Both the position numbers and the translations under genes were made by a program. A stretch of 64,000 nt of DNA, taken from Plantago ovata. Its lineage: Eukaryota; Streptophyta; Magnoliopsida; Lamiales; Plantaginaceae. Every line of letters begins with the position of its first letter. The stretch's first letter is position 1. This document shows positions 25,722 to 35,618 of this stretch, piece by piece. The notes beneath the pieces were generated by a model, which worked only from the letters and a program-made list of their open reading frames with translations, was not told the DNA's origin and did not search any database. Location of the stretch: contig JAHHQI010000106.1 of assembly GCA_028274465.1 (NCBI GenBank), positions 1-64,000 of the forward strand. The letters are read 5' to 3'.

Positions 25722-27254
25722 TCATGGAAGGCGTCTTTCTCCATACCCTCGGTCCCTGGGTGGATCCTTCGTCGGCCCTCTTTCTTCTTTCACAGTGGTT
25801 TTGCCCCTATCTTGTTTCGAACCTCGGGGAGGTGTTTCTTCTCTGTCCCGGGTTGGGGATGCTCCGAAAGCTAGCCTAGCTTCCTTATTCATCCTCTCTT
25901 CCTCGATATACTTGTTCACAATGTTGGACAGAGCTTCGGCTGTTTCCGGCATCTCTCTCGACACTTCGGAGGATAAACCCCTATTCCGAGTGTTCGTAAA
26001 AAGGGTCTGCCTTCGGAAGTTCATGGGATGGTCATCTACTTGTAGTGCCACCGCGTTGAATCGTTGCCACCATCGTCGGAGAGGTTCATCCTTCTTTTGG
26101 ATAATGTCTTGCAAACAACTGCTAGATTGCCGGGATTTCTTGTAGTCGGTGAAGTGCCCAAGGAAAGCGTGTACTAGGTCCGAATAGGATCTGATGGATC
26201 CTTCGGGCATGTTGTAGTACCATTCGGTGGCTACTCCTTCGAGGGTACCGGGGAAAACGATCACCATTCCCTTCTCGTCATGCCCGTAAGTTTGCATCAT
26301 GTTTTCGAATCTCACCCTATGTTCGTGGGGGCATGTTATCCCGGAGTACTTAGGGAGGTTCTTGGGGATTTTTCGATCTATTGGGATCGAATGACTCATA
26401 AGCCGCGGAGACAGCGGGTTCGGGGCAAGGCTCTTATCTCGACCGGAGGATGTTTTAGTCGCACTGTACTTTCGGGCCTCCCGCTCGTCTCTTCTCCTTA
26501 CATCGTCTGTGTCATGGCGAGGCCTTTTTGGGTTTCGGGCCTCTTGCTTTTTTCGATCATGTGCCCGGAGTAGCTCCTCGTACTTCTCCCTTTTCCGTTC
26601 TAACGTTCGCCGGTCATGGTCGGAGCAATCGTCGTCTGATATTTCCATGACCTCCTCGGGTATCGGGTGGAGAGCACCGGTTCGAGGGTAGCGTTCCCGT
26701 GTCGAACCCTTTCCTTTAAAATTTACATCATTCCCCCGTGGGGTGACAACTGAACTTCCCGCGCTAGTTCCCGAACTACGGGGGCCGGGTTCTCTCCTCC
26801 TGCTGGTGGACTTTGTGGCCTCCGCAGATTGTTTGCTTCGAGTGGAAGCGCTTCGGGTTGATCCGCTCTCCGCGGCTTTCGCTGGGGGTGGTCTATTGTG
26901 GTCACTCGGAGTAGGGGCCTTTTCGGCCGGTTTCTTTGGAGGTAGACGGCGGTCGACTACGTCCTCGCATACGCTTCGTACCAGCTTTGCTAACTGCTCC
27001 TCCGTCATCAGAATTTGCGGCGCGGCCTTATCGGGTTCTCGTATCGAGGTACCTTCCGAGTGGGAAGGTGACCCAGGGGGAGTGTGCTCGGGAGAGATTT
27101 CATCCTCTTCTCGCCCTGAGATGTTGTTCGTTGTGTCTTCCAGATCCTTGGGGTCGGCGGTAGCGTCATCTTGATCTTTGGTGGTGGTTCCCGGTTGCTT
27201 CCCGATTTTCCGTTTTGCTATGGCTTTTGTCACCGTTCCCACAGACGGCGCCAA
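25722..27254 (-). mobile_element. gag of the first Tat element
   Basis: A long frame starting next to the primer-binding site. The N-terminal half is acidic and disordered; the C-terminal half holds the retrotransposon gag domain (FPGTLEGVATEWYYNMPEGS, LVHAFLGHFTDYKKS, LRRWWQRFNAVALQV). Confidence 0.88.
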
Positions 27255-27256
27255 GA

Positions 27257-27736
27257 TGATGAAGGCTAAATAGGTCTAAGTATCTAACTCACCATCTCTC
27301 GTTCCATGGAAGCGTATGGAAGGAGTAGTTTTACTGATGAACGGTGATAAGGACCTGCAAAACGGGGAGATTAAAGGGGAGGGGATCTAGGACCGGCCTA
27401 CCGAAGTTAGACCGGTCGGCAAATCAATGTAGAGAGAAGATATCGACATGGTTAGATGGATGAATAATGAATGCCGAGAGTAATAAATGAAGACATATTT
27501 ATAGGATACGCGGTAGGCCCCCTTTGACTGTCCTTGGTGAGCGTTGCGTAAGCGGTACTGTAGCCTAGTTCGACAGACCGTCGTTTCTTTCGACCCCAGG
27601 CGCCCTACTGGTTGGTTGGTTCGTTCGAGGCCGTGGAGATATATTTCGGGCCCAACATGGACATTTCGAGAGCTAGGTAGTTCTGTTCGCTACCTAAGCG
27701 CTTCGACCCTTGGACTGTACCGTTCGTCCCCTATCA
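27257..27736 (-). repeat. Right LTR (5' LTR) of the first Tat element
   Basis: It is nearly identical to 16335-16813 and is followed by the duplicated target GAACC. Confidence 0.95.
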
Positions 27737-27741
27737 GAACC

Positions 27742-28080
27742 CTTCTGAATGCGATAGTCTCATCAGTTTCTCGTTAATGAAACTACTATTGTCAAACGAG
27801 TTGTTATGTTCATAGACAAATGGTCCCTGTTTTCTTTGCATATCTTTCGAATGGGCCATCAATGATCGAACTCCCAAGGTGATTATTTATCATTGGCTCC
27901 ATGAAAGCCCGAATACAGCGTGCCATTAGTTCCCCTCTCTTATTTTCAACAAGTAGATCTTCCAGTTTATCAATAACACTCGCCCCAAGGAATTGAAAAA
28001 TCTTGAATCTTATCCAGTGTGAAGGAACCCTCGTTTTCAACTATGTCATGTACTTCTGCTTCGCATGGTAGGTAAATAGA
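27742..28080 (-). pseudogene. SABATH carboxyl methyltransferase fragment, last exon
   Basis: SABATH enzymes methylate carboxyl groups of small acids such as salicylate, benzoate or jasmonate. The minus strand gives YLPCEAEVHDIVENEGSF then TLDKIQDFSIPWG, and, after a frame change near 27981-27988, DKLEDLLVENKRGEL and RCIRAFMEPMINNHLGS then IIDGPFERY. These match the C-terminal half of the family. No upstream exon or SAM-binding region is seen nearby. The first Tat element inserted at its 3' side; the continuation would be at 16334 and leftwards, where I see nothing recognisable. Confidence 0.68.
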
Positions 28081-28224
28081 CACATTACAAGTCCCTGAGA
28101 CAAACAATAAAATGAAAAATTAAAGGTAATTGAAATTGCATAAAACTAATGGATTATGGTCATGGATAAACTAGAGACTGACCTCTATCACCGTGTCAAA
28201 AAGTGTTTTTCCAAGCAAATTGAC

Positions 28225-28815
28225 ACGGTTGATCACTATGTCAGTTGTCACCATTCAAGATAAGTTGCGATCCAAACTTACGGACACTTCATGTCATCAG
28301 GAACTTGTCAAAATTCTGGAATAATGTGCATCGAAGCTTATGAGGAGTCAATGTCGATACCAAACCTATCAACATATATTCAAGACTAATTCCATCGAAT
28401 CTCAGGAACGGTCCATGCCCATAGCGAACTTATCAACATTCATCAAGAGAGTTGTGCAATCAAAGCTTTATCATGAACAAACAATTAATCTATATCAATC
28501 AATATATAGTGAGTCTGTGACCATTCGCATACGTTTCTTTGCTATTGATTCTTATGAATTGTCCACGTCAATGCTGAAATTATTAACATGATTAATCAAG
28601 ATTAGTTCCATCGAAACTTATGAACACTTGATAAAGAACTTATCAACATTAGTTGCCATGAGCTTACTAACACTCCATGTAAAAAAAGAAAAGAAAAAAA
28701 AGAAAAGAAAAATACACTCCTTGTTGTTAGAAACTTGTCACCATTCAATATTAGTTGCGATCGAAACTTACGAGCACTTTGTGTCGTTAGGAACTTCTCA
28801 CCAATCAAGATATAT
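28225..28815. repeat. Degenerate minisatellite, unit about 62 bp
   Basis: At least seven diverged units share the pattern AACTTGTCACCATTCAAGAT, TAGTTGC, GATCGAAACTTA, ACACTT. Clear copies start near 28232, 28300, 28364, 28427, 28571, 28637 and 28730. A run of AAAGAAAAAA (about 28680-28710) interrupts it. No gene is present. Confidence 0.7.
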
Positions 28816-28934
28816 TATTTTCTTCATTGCTTGTTTCATTATTCGATAAATTGTTACTTTTAATTATTATTATCTTTTTGTTATTTTTTGTGAAATATAA
28901 ATTAGTATTGTTTTAATTCTAAAATTATTGAAGT

Positions 28935-29258
28935 ATTAGGGAACCGCGTAACACTTTTTTTTGAAACGGCAAAAATAATTTCATTAAACCAACGAGTTGT
29001 ACACGAGTGAGAAGAGAGGAACCGCGTAACACTTGTATGTTACTGCATGCTAGTTCATAAAATACTGGAGTACCAAGTTCTGTACGTATGTTAAAATTAG
29101 TTTGTCTAAAAGGCTGATTATGTCTAAAAAAAATAGAGATATATTAGGGAACCGCGTAACACGTGTTAGTGTGTGCTAGTTCGTAAAATACTGGAGTACA
29201 AACGTTATGTACGTATGTTAAAATTAGTTTGTCCAAAAGGCTAATTATGTCAAAAAAA
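28935..29258. repeat. Tandem duplication of about 110-130 bp
   Basis: Copy 1 (28935-28954 plus 29034-29135) and copy 2 (29146-29258) both run from ATTAGGGAACCGCGTAACAC through AAAATACTGGAGTAC and GTACGTATGTTAAAATTAGT. Copy 1 is split by a LINE tail; copy 2 is not. Confidence 0.8.
28955..29017 (-). mobile_element. Very short LINE 3' tail with long target duplication
   Basis: On the minus strand this 63-bp insert ends TTTGCCGTTTC followed by A8, like a LINE 3' end. It is flanked by GGAACCGCGTAACAC (28940-28954 and 29018-29032), a duplication of 15 bp or slightly more, as expected for target-primed reverse transcription with extreme 5' truncation. Confidence 0.7.
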
Positions 29259-29293
29259 ATATTGTTCGCCTATTTCAGAGATAATATTGTTGG

Positions 29294-29580
29294 AGCTATT
29301 TTTTTTTAAAGGCAAAATTCTATTATTTAATATATCGACAAGCAAAGTAGGTACATAGCGTCCATGATCAATACCATAACCAAAGGCCAAAGCTCTTAGC
29401 AAACCCGCGGACTCCAACCAGCCGACACAAACTTTAAAAAATATGAACTCTATATCAATACCACTATCGTGAGCACCTCCTACACCTCCAAAGTCACTGA
29501 AACCTGCAAAACAACCCAACACGGTCCACCGAAATATATTAACCATCCTCCTACACCCTATCTCCATAACAAATAATTTA
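29294..29580 (-). mobile_element. Probable LINE 3' end
   Basis: The minus strand ends ATAGAATTTTGCCTTT plus an A run (29294-29304), the usual shape of a plant LINE 3' end. The rest (to about 29580) is non-coding. A related 39-base stretch, CATCC.CCTAC.CCTAT, appears at 29531-29569 and 29635-29673. No clear target duplication was found. Confidence 0.45.
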
Positions 29581-29784
29581 AAAGATAATCATGAGACTTA
29601 ATGGATCATGTTAGAAAATTTAAAGTTTAGCACCGATCCATTTCAACCATCCTTCTACATCCTATGCCCATAAAAAAAGCAAAGAAAATAAGTGGCAAAC
29701 CAGACGTGACCTAATTTTTTTAAGTTCTAAAAATAAAAATAAAAATATGAAGAGCTAATAAAAGAAAAAGTTATTAAAAGAAAC

Positions 29785-29925
29785 TTGGTGGAGCTCCAGC
29801 TCCACCAATAATGCTCCGCCAAGTTAACAGTTGAGCTCTGCTCAACCATTATAGCGGAGCTTCTTCTGCGCCATTATTTACAGGCGGAGTTTCAGCTACG
29901 CCATTAATGGTGGAGTTGAAGCTCC
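29785..29925. repeat. Second hairpin cluster (GGTGGAGC / GCTCCACC type)
   Basis: Five hairpins stand in 140 bp: GGTGGAGC-TCC-AGCTCCACC, GTTGAGC-TCT-GCTCAAC (inside a wider GCTCCGC/GCGGAGC pair), GCGGAG...CTGCGC, GGCGGAG...CTACGCC and GTGGAG-TTGA-AGCTCCAC. Arms differ between hairpins but match within each one. The AGCTCC core recalls the array at 12378. Confidence 0.75.
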
Positions 29926-29943
29926 ACTCTTTCTTTTAATTAT

Positions 29944-31610
29944 TTTTTTTTTAGTTGAGGCTTTTTGGTTTGTAAAATTGAATTTTATTTTAGAAACAAA
30001 TCATTCCATTCATAATCATCATGTTGTTGAACTTACATCAGGATTGTGTACTCGCAAAACACTACTACCATCAGAATCACAAAAAGCATTTTTGGCCAAC
30101 AAGTGTGCCAACTTATTTTGAGTTCTAGGAATAAAAGAAAAAAACAATGGACTGAAAACGAGAAACAAAATCCCTGATGTCTTCCACAATACTTCCCACA
30201 GCTGCAAAAACAGGCTTAGGCGACTGAATTTTCTGTATCAAAGTTAAGCAGTCAGTTTCCACATGTATCACACCGATTCCAGCAGCTACAGCTGCGTCCA
30301 ATGCATAACGGATCGCAAGAGCTTCAGCATGCTCTGGGTCTTGGACATAGTCTACTACTTTCTGCCGCCAAAACAGTACAACCCCATCAGATTGTCTGGC
30401 AACAAAACCCAAGGTAACATAGTTACCTGACAAGGAGATAGATGCATTTGTATTAATTTTGGTACAACCCAAGGCAGGTGGCTGCCAAGTCGCTTCCACG
30501 CCTGTGTTCTGGCGAGCGTCACCAGTTCTTCTTTCTGCTGTTGCTTGTACGCGTTGCCAGTACTCTGTGCAAATCTTGCCTCCACCAAAGGCTCATGGCA
30601 TCGCTTGTCATGTACTTGTTTATTCCTCTGATACCACAGGCACCAACATGAGATAAAAAATAGGTTGAAGTCGGCCTTTGAAACCTTCCGGCGGATGTAA
30701 TCAAGCCAATCCCACACGCTAAGGAAATCTGTATATATATAAGCATTAGGAACAGTATCATTCAAAGCCCAAAAACATCGTTCATAGTGACAGTCCCGCA
30801 AAACATGTAGAGTGGACTCTGACCCACAATGACAAACTGGACAGACAAACTCAATACCAAGACCTCGACTATTCAACACTTCATACACAGGAATAGCATA
30901 CTTCAAGACCCGCCACAAGAAAATCTTAATCTTATTTGGCACATTCAATCGCCACACCGACTCCCACTGTAATCTATCAGCACCACTAGAAGGCCCCAAT
31001 GTTGCTTGTCGTGCAAGAGACTCCAAATTCCTAGCTAGATAATAGGAAGTACGAATAGAATATATCCCACACTTCGCATAGTGCCACACTCTGACATCAT
31101 CCCGCCCTCGACTGGATATAGGTATTTGTAGTATGGCAGTGGCATCCTCTTCCCAAAACAGGCTCCTTACTAAATCTACGTCCCATCCTGCCCCATCACT
31201 CTTAATCAAATCTCCCACGCAAGTATCCCCCATACCCATGAAATCCGACGTAATAGGCTGGAAATTACCATCTCTAGGGATTCAACCATCCTTCCACATA
31301 TCTATATTTTGCCCATTGCCAACCCTCCATCTAACCCCCCTTCGAACAAGGTCCATAGCCCCAACCATACTCTTCCATGTGAATGAGACATTAGATTTGC
31401 AAGTAGCATCGAGAACATCGAAATCAGGAAAATACTTCTCTTTAAGAACACGACTCAAAAGGGAATTTGGAAATTGAATAATCCTTCAAATTTGCTTCCC
31501 CAACGTCGCCTTATTAAAGCTCCGCAAGTCCCTAAAGCCTAGCCCACCATCTCGCTTACTTTCACACAAAGATTGCCAAGCTACCCTACACAAAAATTGA
31601 ATTAAAAAAT
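29944..31610 (-). mobile_element. 5'-truncated L1-like LINE
   Basis: On the minus strand: the end of a reverse transcriptase ORF (WQSLCESKRDGGLGFRDL near 31590, SFTWKSMVGAMDLVRRGVRW near 31370), the zinc-binding zf-RVT region (WESVWRLNVPNKIKIFLWRV, CPVCHCGSESTLHVLRDC), an RNase H domain (EHAEALAIRYAL, VETDCLTLI, PRTQNKLAHLLAK), then a 3' UTR and an A tail (29953-29944). Stops occur after GKQI and WKDG, and the frame changes between zf-RVT and RNase H near 30400-30500. In the first RNase H motif the usual Asp is Asn (INTNAS). Upstream RT and endonuclease are absent. It is a dead copy. Confidence 0.85.
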
Positions 31611-31980
31611 TAGATTTGGTCATCCCAAAATGGACTTATATGTTGTCTTACTCTAATAGGGTTTATTTGGTTATTGTTGATCTATGTGCCCTATTACTTT
31701 ATTAGAAGCTCGATCTAGTTATTGTATGTAGCATTGTAGCCCTATTATGTTATTAGGAGCTCTAGTTGTTGTTGATCTATGTAGTCCTATTTCGTTATTA
31801 GGAGCACTAATAGGGTACTAAAAAGTTACGGACCAAATAAAAAAATTTAATTTCTGCTCTATAGCCTTTGAGGCATTTTTCTTACAAATAGTAACACTTT
31901 CGGAGTGAGGATATTGTAGAAAATCATTTACATATAACTAATTAGCGGTTACATTAAACATCACCTCGTATAATAACAAT
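31611..31980. other. No gene seen
   Basis: AT-rich spacer. It holds loose repeats of 'CCCTAT..TTATTAGGAGCTC' (about 31655-31815, three to four copies) and nothing coding. Confidence 0.5.
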
Positions 31981-31993
31981 TATATATGTCGTG

Positions 31994-32216
31994 GACCTTG
32001 GTTTCTTCTTTGAATATTTGTGCTGGTTCGGACTCTCGTGCGCTAGTAGCCGAGTGTTGTTTTATTCAGGCGTTATTAGTAGATCCCTGGTACTTGAGTA
32101 TTTGTATTTCTTGTAATGGTTGGGATGTTAACACTCTTTGCGTGTCGTATTACGAGTATCTCTTATGCTCGTGGTATTATTAATAAATTTTTAGCTGATT
32201 TAAAAAAAAAAAAATC
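31994..32216 (+). mobile_element. LINE 3' tail with exact 12-bp target duplication
   Basis: The insert ends ATTTTTAGCTGATTT plus an A run (32202-32214) and is flanked by ATATATGTCGTG (31982-31993 and 32217-32228). It is 5'-truncated and non-coding. It stands some 26 bases before the TATA box of the O-methyltransferase gene. Confidence 0.8.
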
Positions 32217-32242
32217 ATATATGTCGTGTTCACAAATACTAG

Positions 32243-32251
32243 TATATATAT
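32243..32251 (+). promoter_or_regulatory. TATA box of the O-methyltransferase gene
   Basis: TATATATAT lies 93 bases before the start codon at 32344. Confidence 0.5.
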
Positions 32252-32343
32252 GAGATGGGGAAACCTCTTTTATGCATCACCGAACAATCAAAATTTGATT
32301 ATCAAATGTCCTTCGCAATACACACACATTTAACGTAGAACGT

Positions 32344-35300
32344 ATGGCTTTGATCGGTGAGAATAGCCAAGCAGGCCGGAGTATTCCCAACGTGGAATCC
32401 GACGAACAATCTTTCTTATTCGCATTGGAACTCTCAGCCGGTGCCGTTAAAACAGTGATACTAAAATCAGCTATCGAGCTTGGTCTTCTCGAACTTATTA
32501 AAGAAGCTGGCCATGCTTCTGCTTCTGAACTAGCTGCCAAGCTTCCTACAAATAATCCTGATGCAATTGGTATGGTTGATAGAATTCTCCGCCTCCTCGC
32601 TACGAACTCCATCCTCAATTGTTGTCTTGTTAAGGTGTCAAATGAAGGTGCCATTGAACGACGGTACTCTTTGGGTCCAGTGTGCAAGTATCTGACAAAG
32701 AATAACGACGGAGTTTCTGTTATCGCTCCCCTGCTACTCGTTGTTCACGACAAGTCCTTTGTGGATTCTTGGTCAGTACGATTAGTGTAGTTTTTTTTTA
32801 GTACTATTGGTCAAGAAACTTCTGATCTCTTAAAAATATATTATACTATTTCTTTTTCAGTATTCCGTTAAAATATTGTAAAATTAAAATTTATTTTAAT
32901 CATTATCTCTCTCTATATTATACTTCCTCCATCCACAATCAAGCTTCCCATTTGATTTTGTTGACTTTTTTTAGCCTCCGTTTGACTCCAAATTAATCAT
33001 AAATCTTATTGGAAAAAAACATATCTGAACTTATATTATGAAAATATAAGATTTCCACTTTTATAATATAAGTTCAAAATATTTTTTTCGGGTGCGATTT
33101 ATGATTAATTCGAAGTCAAACGGAGCCTAGAAAAAGTCAACGAAACTAAATGGGAAGCTTGGTTGTGTACGGAGGAAGTAATAACTTTACCGAAAATACC
33201 AACCCCTCACCATTTCTTTAATCATATATACAATGCCTCACTCATATATACAAGAAAAAAATTACAAAAAGAAATTCAAAAATGGGTGACATATCAATTT
33301 GGAACTTTTTAAATCTAACATATCACTTTGATACTTTTAAAATTGGGCATTACATTTAAGTCCAATCTATTATTTTCTGCCTCCCCCTCTTTCTCTCAAC
33401 TCTTCTTCTTCTCTCAAGCTCGTATCACGCTGTGGAAGTCTTTGGCGATCTGGTTGTTCTCTTGGCGAAATTTGATTCTCATTGGAAGCGAATTTCGGAT
33501 ATTTACTGGAAGGGTGTGCTTACACAGAACTACGCCATTGTTGTTTCGAGACCGAATGAAAACCGAAATTGAGGAAGATGATAGGTATGTCAAAGTTGCA
33601 ATTGAAATTGATAGTTTGGTGAATTGTCTGTTGAATTTTCTCGATTTGAAGGAGGTGATACGAGCTTGAGAGAAGAAGAGTTGGGAGGCAGAAAATAATA
33701 GATTGAACTTAAATGTAATATGTAATGTCCAATTTTAAAAGTCTCAAAGTGATATGTTAGATTTAAAAATTTACAAATTGATATGTCACCCCATTTTTGA
33801 ATTTCTTTATGTAATTTTCTCTTGTATATGAGTGAGGCATTGTATATATGAATTACAAAGGACTTAATAATTTTTTACTCAAATAAAAGACTACTACTCA
33901 CTATAATTTACTTATTTTACTCAAATAATACCCAAGTTATAACACTATCTCACTACTTTATTTATTAATATCTCACATTAATAGTAAGAAGTATAATTAA
34001 CTCATACCGTATATATGTGAGCGGGATAACAGTGTCAGTATTATCTTATGAATGACATTGGTGTTAATTGTTCAACTTCGATCAACATATGATACCAAAT
34101 CCAAAATTTAGGATGGCTGGCCCAGCCGATAATAACTCCGACTTGTCCAATGATGAGATATATCACATATATTTCGTGTGAGGCATAACTAAGTTGGATA
34201 ATACTTGCTTGCATGTAGTATCTAACTAATACTTCCTCCGCCTTGACTTTAACACTTTGTTTTGTTGATCATTTCGAGAGCCGGTTTGACCTCAAGTTAT
34301 TTTCAAATCATAAGATAAAAATAATATAAAATTTTATATTATACAACTAGAAAGTTTACATTTCCATAATATAAAGTTTTTGGTTATTTTCTTTATACTC
34401 ATCCGTTTTTTTGGATTCTATACGTTTGCTTTTGGGTCGGAGTTTTAGTAGGTTTATAGAATGAGTGTAGTGTGTTGGTTTAGTGACAGGACGCAATAAA
34501 TTTGTGAGATAAAGATTTGCCAAAAATAGAAACGTATATAATCTAAAGAAATGGACAAAAGTGGAATACATATAGAATAAAAAAAACAGATGAGTACGAT
34601 TTAGTACTAATTTGAGATTAAATCGGAGTTTAAAAAATCAATAAAACAAAATGTTAAACTAAGTACGGAGGAATTACATTTTACGATGACTAAGAGTCTA
34701 CGTACGACTAGAGCAATTCATGAGTCTTGACGGTTTTATTTAAGTATTTGTTTGAATTCATTGCAGGTATCATCTTAAAGATGCTGTTCTTGAAGGGGGA
34801 ATTCCGTTCAACAAAGCTCATGGGATAGGCATATTCGATTACACAGCTAAAAATCCGATATTTGACAATCTTTTTAATACCGCTATGGGCGAATATTCCG
34901 CCTTTCTCATGAAGAAAATTGTTGAAACATACAAAGGATTTGAGGGTGTAAAATCTTTGGTGGATGTTGGTGGCGGAAATGGAGCAACTCTTCACGAAAT
35001 CATATCCAAGTATCCTTTGATTAAAGGCATTAACCTTGATTTGCCTCATGTGATTGAAAATGCTCCATTTTATCCTGGTACATTCATATATGAGTCATAT
35101 TCTACTCCGAGTAATAGATACTATTTCTTTTTATTCATGCTAATGAACTTTAATTAACTAAAAATTTATGCAGGGGTAGAGCATGTAAGCGGTGACATGT
35201 TCGTTAGCGTGCCAACCGCAGATGCAATTTTCATGAAAGTAAATTTGAAAATCTCAGTCTTTGATCACAAAAGTTATATCAATCGCGAAACTTGTCTGGA

Positions 35301-35618
35301 ATTAACGTACTAGTACTTGAAATACAGTTCATTTGTCATGATTGGAGCGATGTGCACTGTGTAAAACTGTTGAAGAATTGTTATGAAGCACTTCCAGTAA
35401 ATGGAAAAGTGATTATTGCTGAGTTTCTGCTTGATGAGGACCCAAGAGATTGTGTAAGTTTTGCAGCAAGATTTGATATGGTGATGTTCGTCGTTACTGT
35501 TGGAGGGAAAGAAAGGACCGAAAAGGAATTTGAGACCTTGGCTAAAAGAGTTGGCTTTCAAAAGCTCCACAAAGTATGTTATACTTTTGGCATATGGGTC
35601 ATGGAATTATACAAATAA
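32344..35618 (+). CDS. Caffeic acid O-methyltransferase-like enzyme, 4 exons
   Basis: SAM-dependent O-methyltransferase of the plant COMT class, cytosolic, acting on hydroxyls of phenolic compounds. Exons 32344-32771, 34767-35077, 35174-35238 and 35328-35618 join in frame to 364 residues, the usual family length. Residues 1-110 form the dimerisation region ([20 protein letters not shown]). The SAM site is LVDVGGGNG (207-215). The catalytic triad by alignment with alfalfa COMT is His272 (FICHDWSD), Glu300 (VIIAE) and Glu330 (GGKE). Substrate-pocket stretches differ from true COMT ([22 protein letters not shown]), so caffeate or 5-hydroxyferulate is not assured. Intron 1 is about 2 kb and full of MITEs. 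It looks functional. Confidence 0.9.
32923..33178. mobile_element. Stowaway-like MITE in OMT intron 1
   Basis: A 256-bp foldback begins CTTCCTCCATCCACAATCAA and ends GTGTACGGAGGAAG, flanked by TA on both sides. Its long arms (AAGCTTCCCATTT / AAATGGGAAGCTT, CCGTTTGACT / AGTCAAACGG) pair. TA targets and CTTCCTCC ends fit Tc1/mariner Stowaway MITEs. Confidence 0.8.
33233..33850. mobile_element. Long foldback element in OMT intron 1
   Basis: Arms of about 200 bp (33233-33431 and 33653-33850) are inverted copies, with a unique centre of about 220 bp. Ends are CATATATACAATGCC / GGCATTGTATATATG. Superfamily is uncertain: long arms suggest a MULE-like foldback, but I found no clear 9-bp duplication. 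A short ORF in the centre has no known match. Confidence 0.75.
34232..34674. mobile_element. Stowaway-like MITE hosting another MITE
   Basis: It begins CTTCCTCCGCC and ends GTACGGAGGAAT, next to TA. The arms ...AACACTTTGTTTTGTTGAT / ATCAATAAAACAAAATGTT pair. Its centre is split by the element at 34396-34594. Confidence 0.7.
34396..34594. mobile_element. Nested MITE
   Basis: Ends CTCATCCGTTTTTTTGGATT and AAAAAAAACAGATGAG are inverted copies, flanked by TA (34394-34395, 34595-34596). Inner arms ATACGTTT / AAACGTAT also pair. It lies wholly inside the MITE at 34232-34674, so it is the younger. Confidence 0.7.

Larger units (their letters stand above)
16335..27736 (-). mobile_element. Ty3/gypsy element, Tat lineage, structurally complete
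   Basis: LTRs stand at 16335-16813 and 27257-27736, flanked by the 5-bp duplication GAACC (16330-16334, 27737-27741). The element reads on the minus strand: a primer-binding-like TTGGCGCCGTCTGTGGG next to the right LTR, gag (about 27.25-25.7 kb), protease (about 25.5-24.6), reverse transcriptase (about 24.6-23.7), RNase H with a second archaeal-type RNase H, integrase (to about 21.3), and a purine tract beside the left LTR. The extra antisense ORF (17.66-20.3 kb) is typical of Tat. The LTRs differ by four substitutions and one indel, so the insertion is young, some hundreds of thousands of years at commonly used plant rates. It looks whole in layout with a few breaks (about two or three) in the coding part. 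Confidence 0.93.

Noticed and set aside
33328-33669. 113-codon frame in OMT intron 1
   Set aside because: It covers the arm and centre of a foldback element; no known domain.
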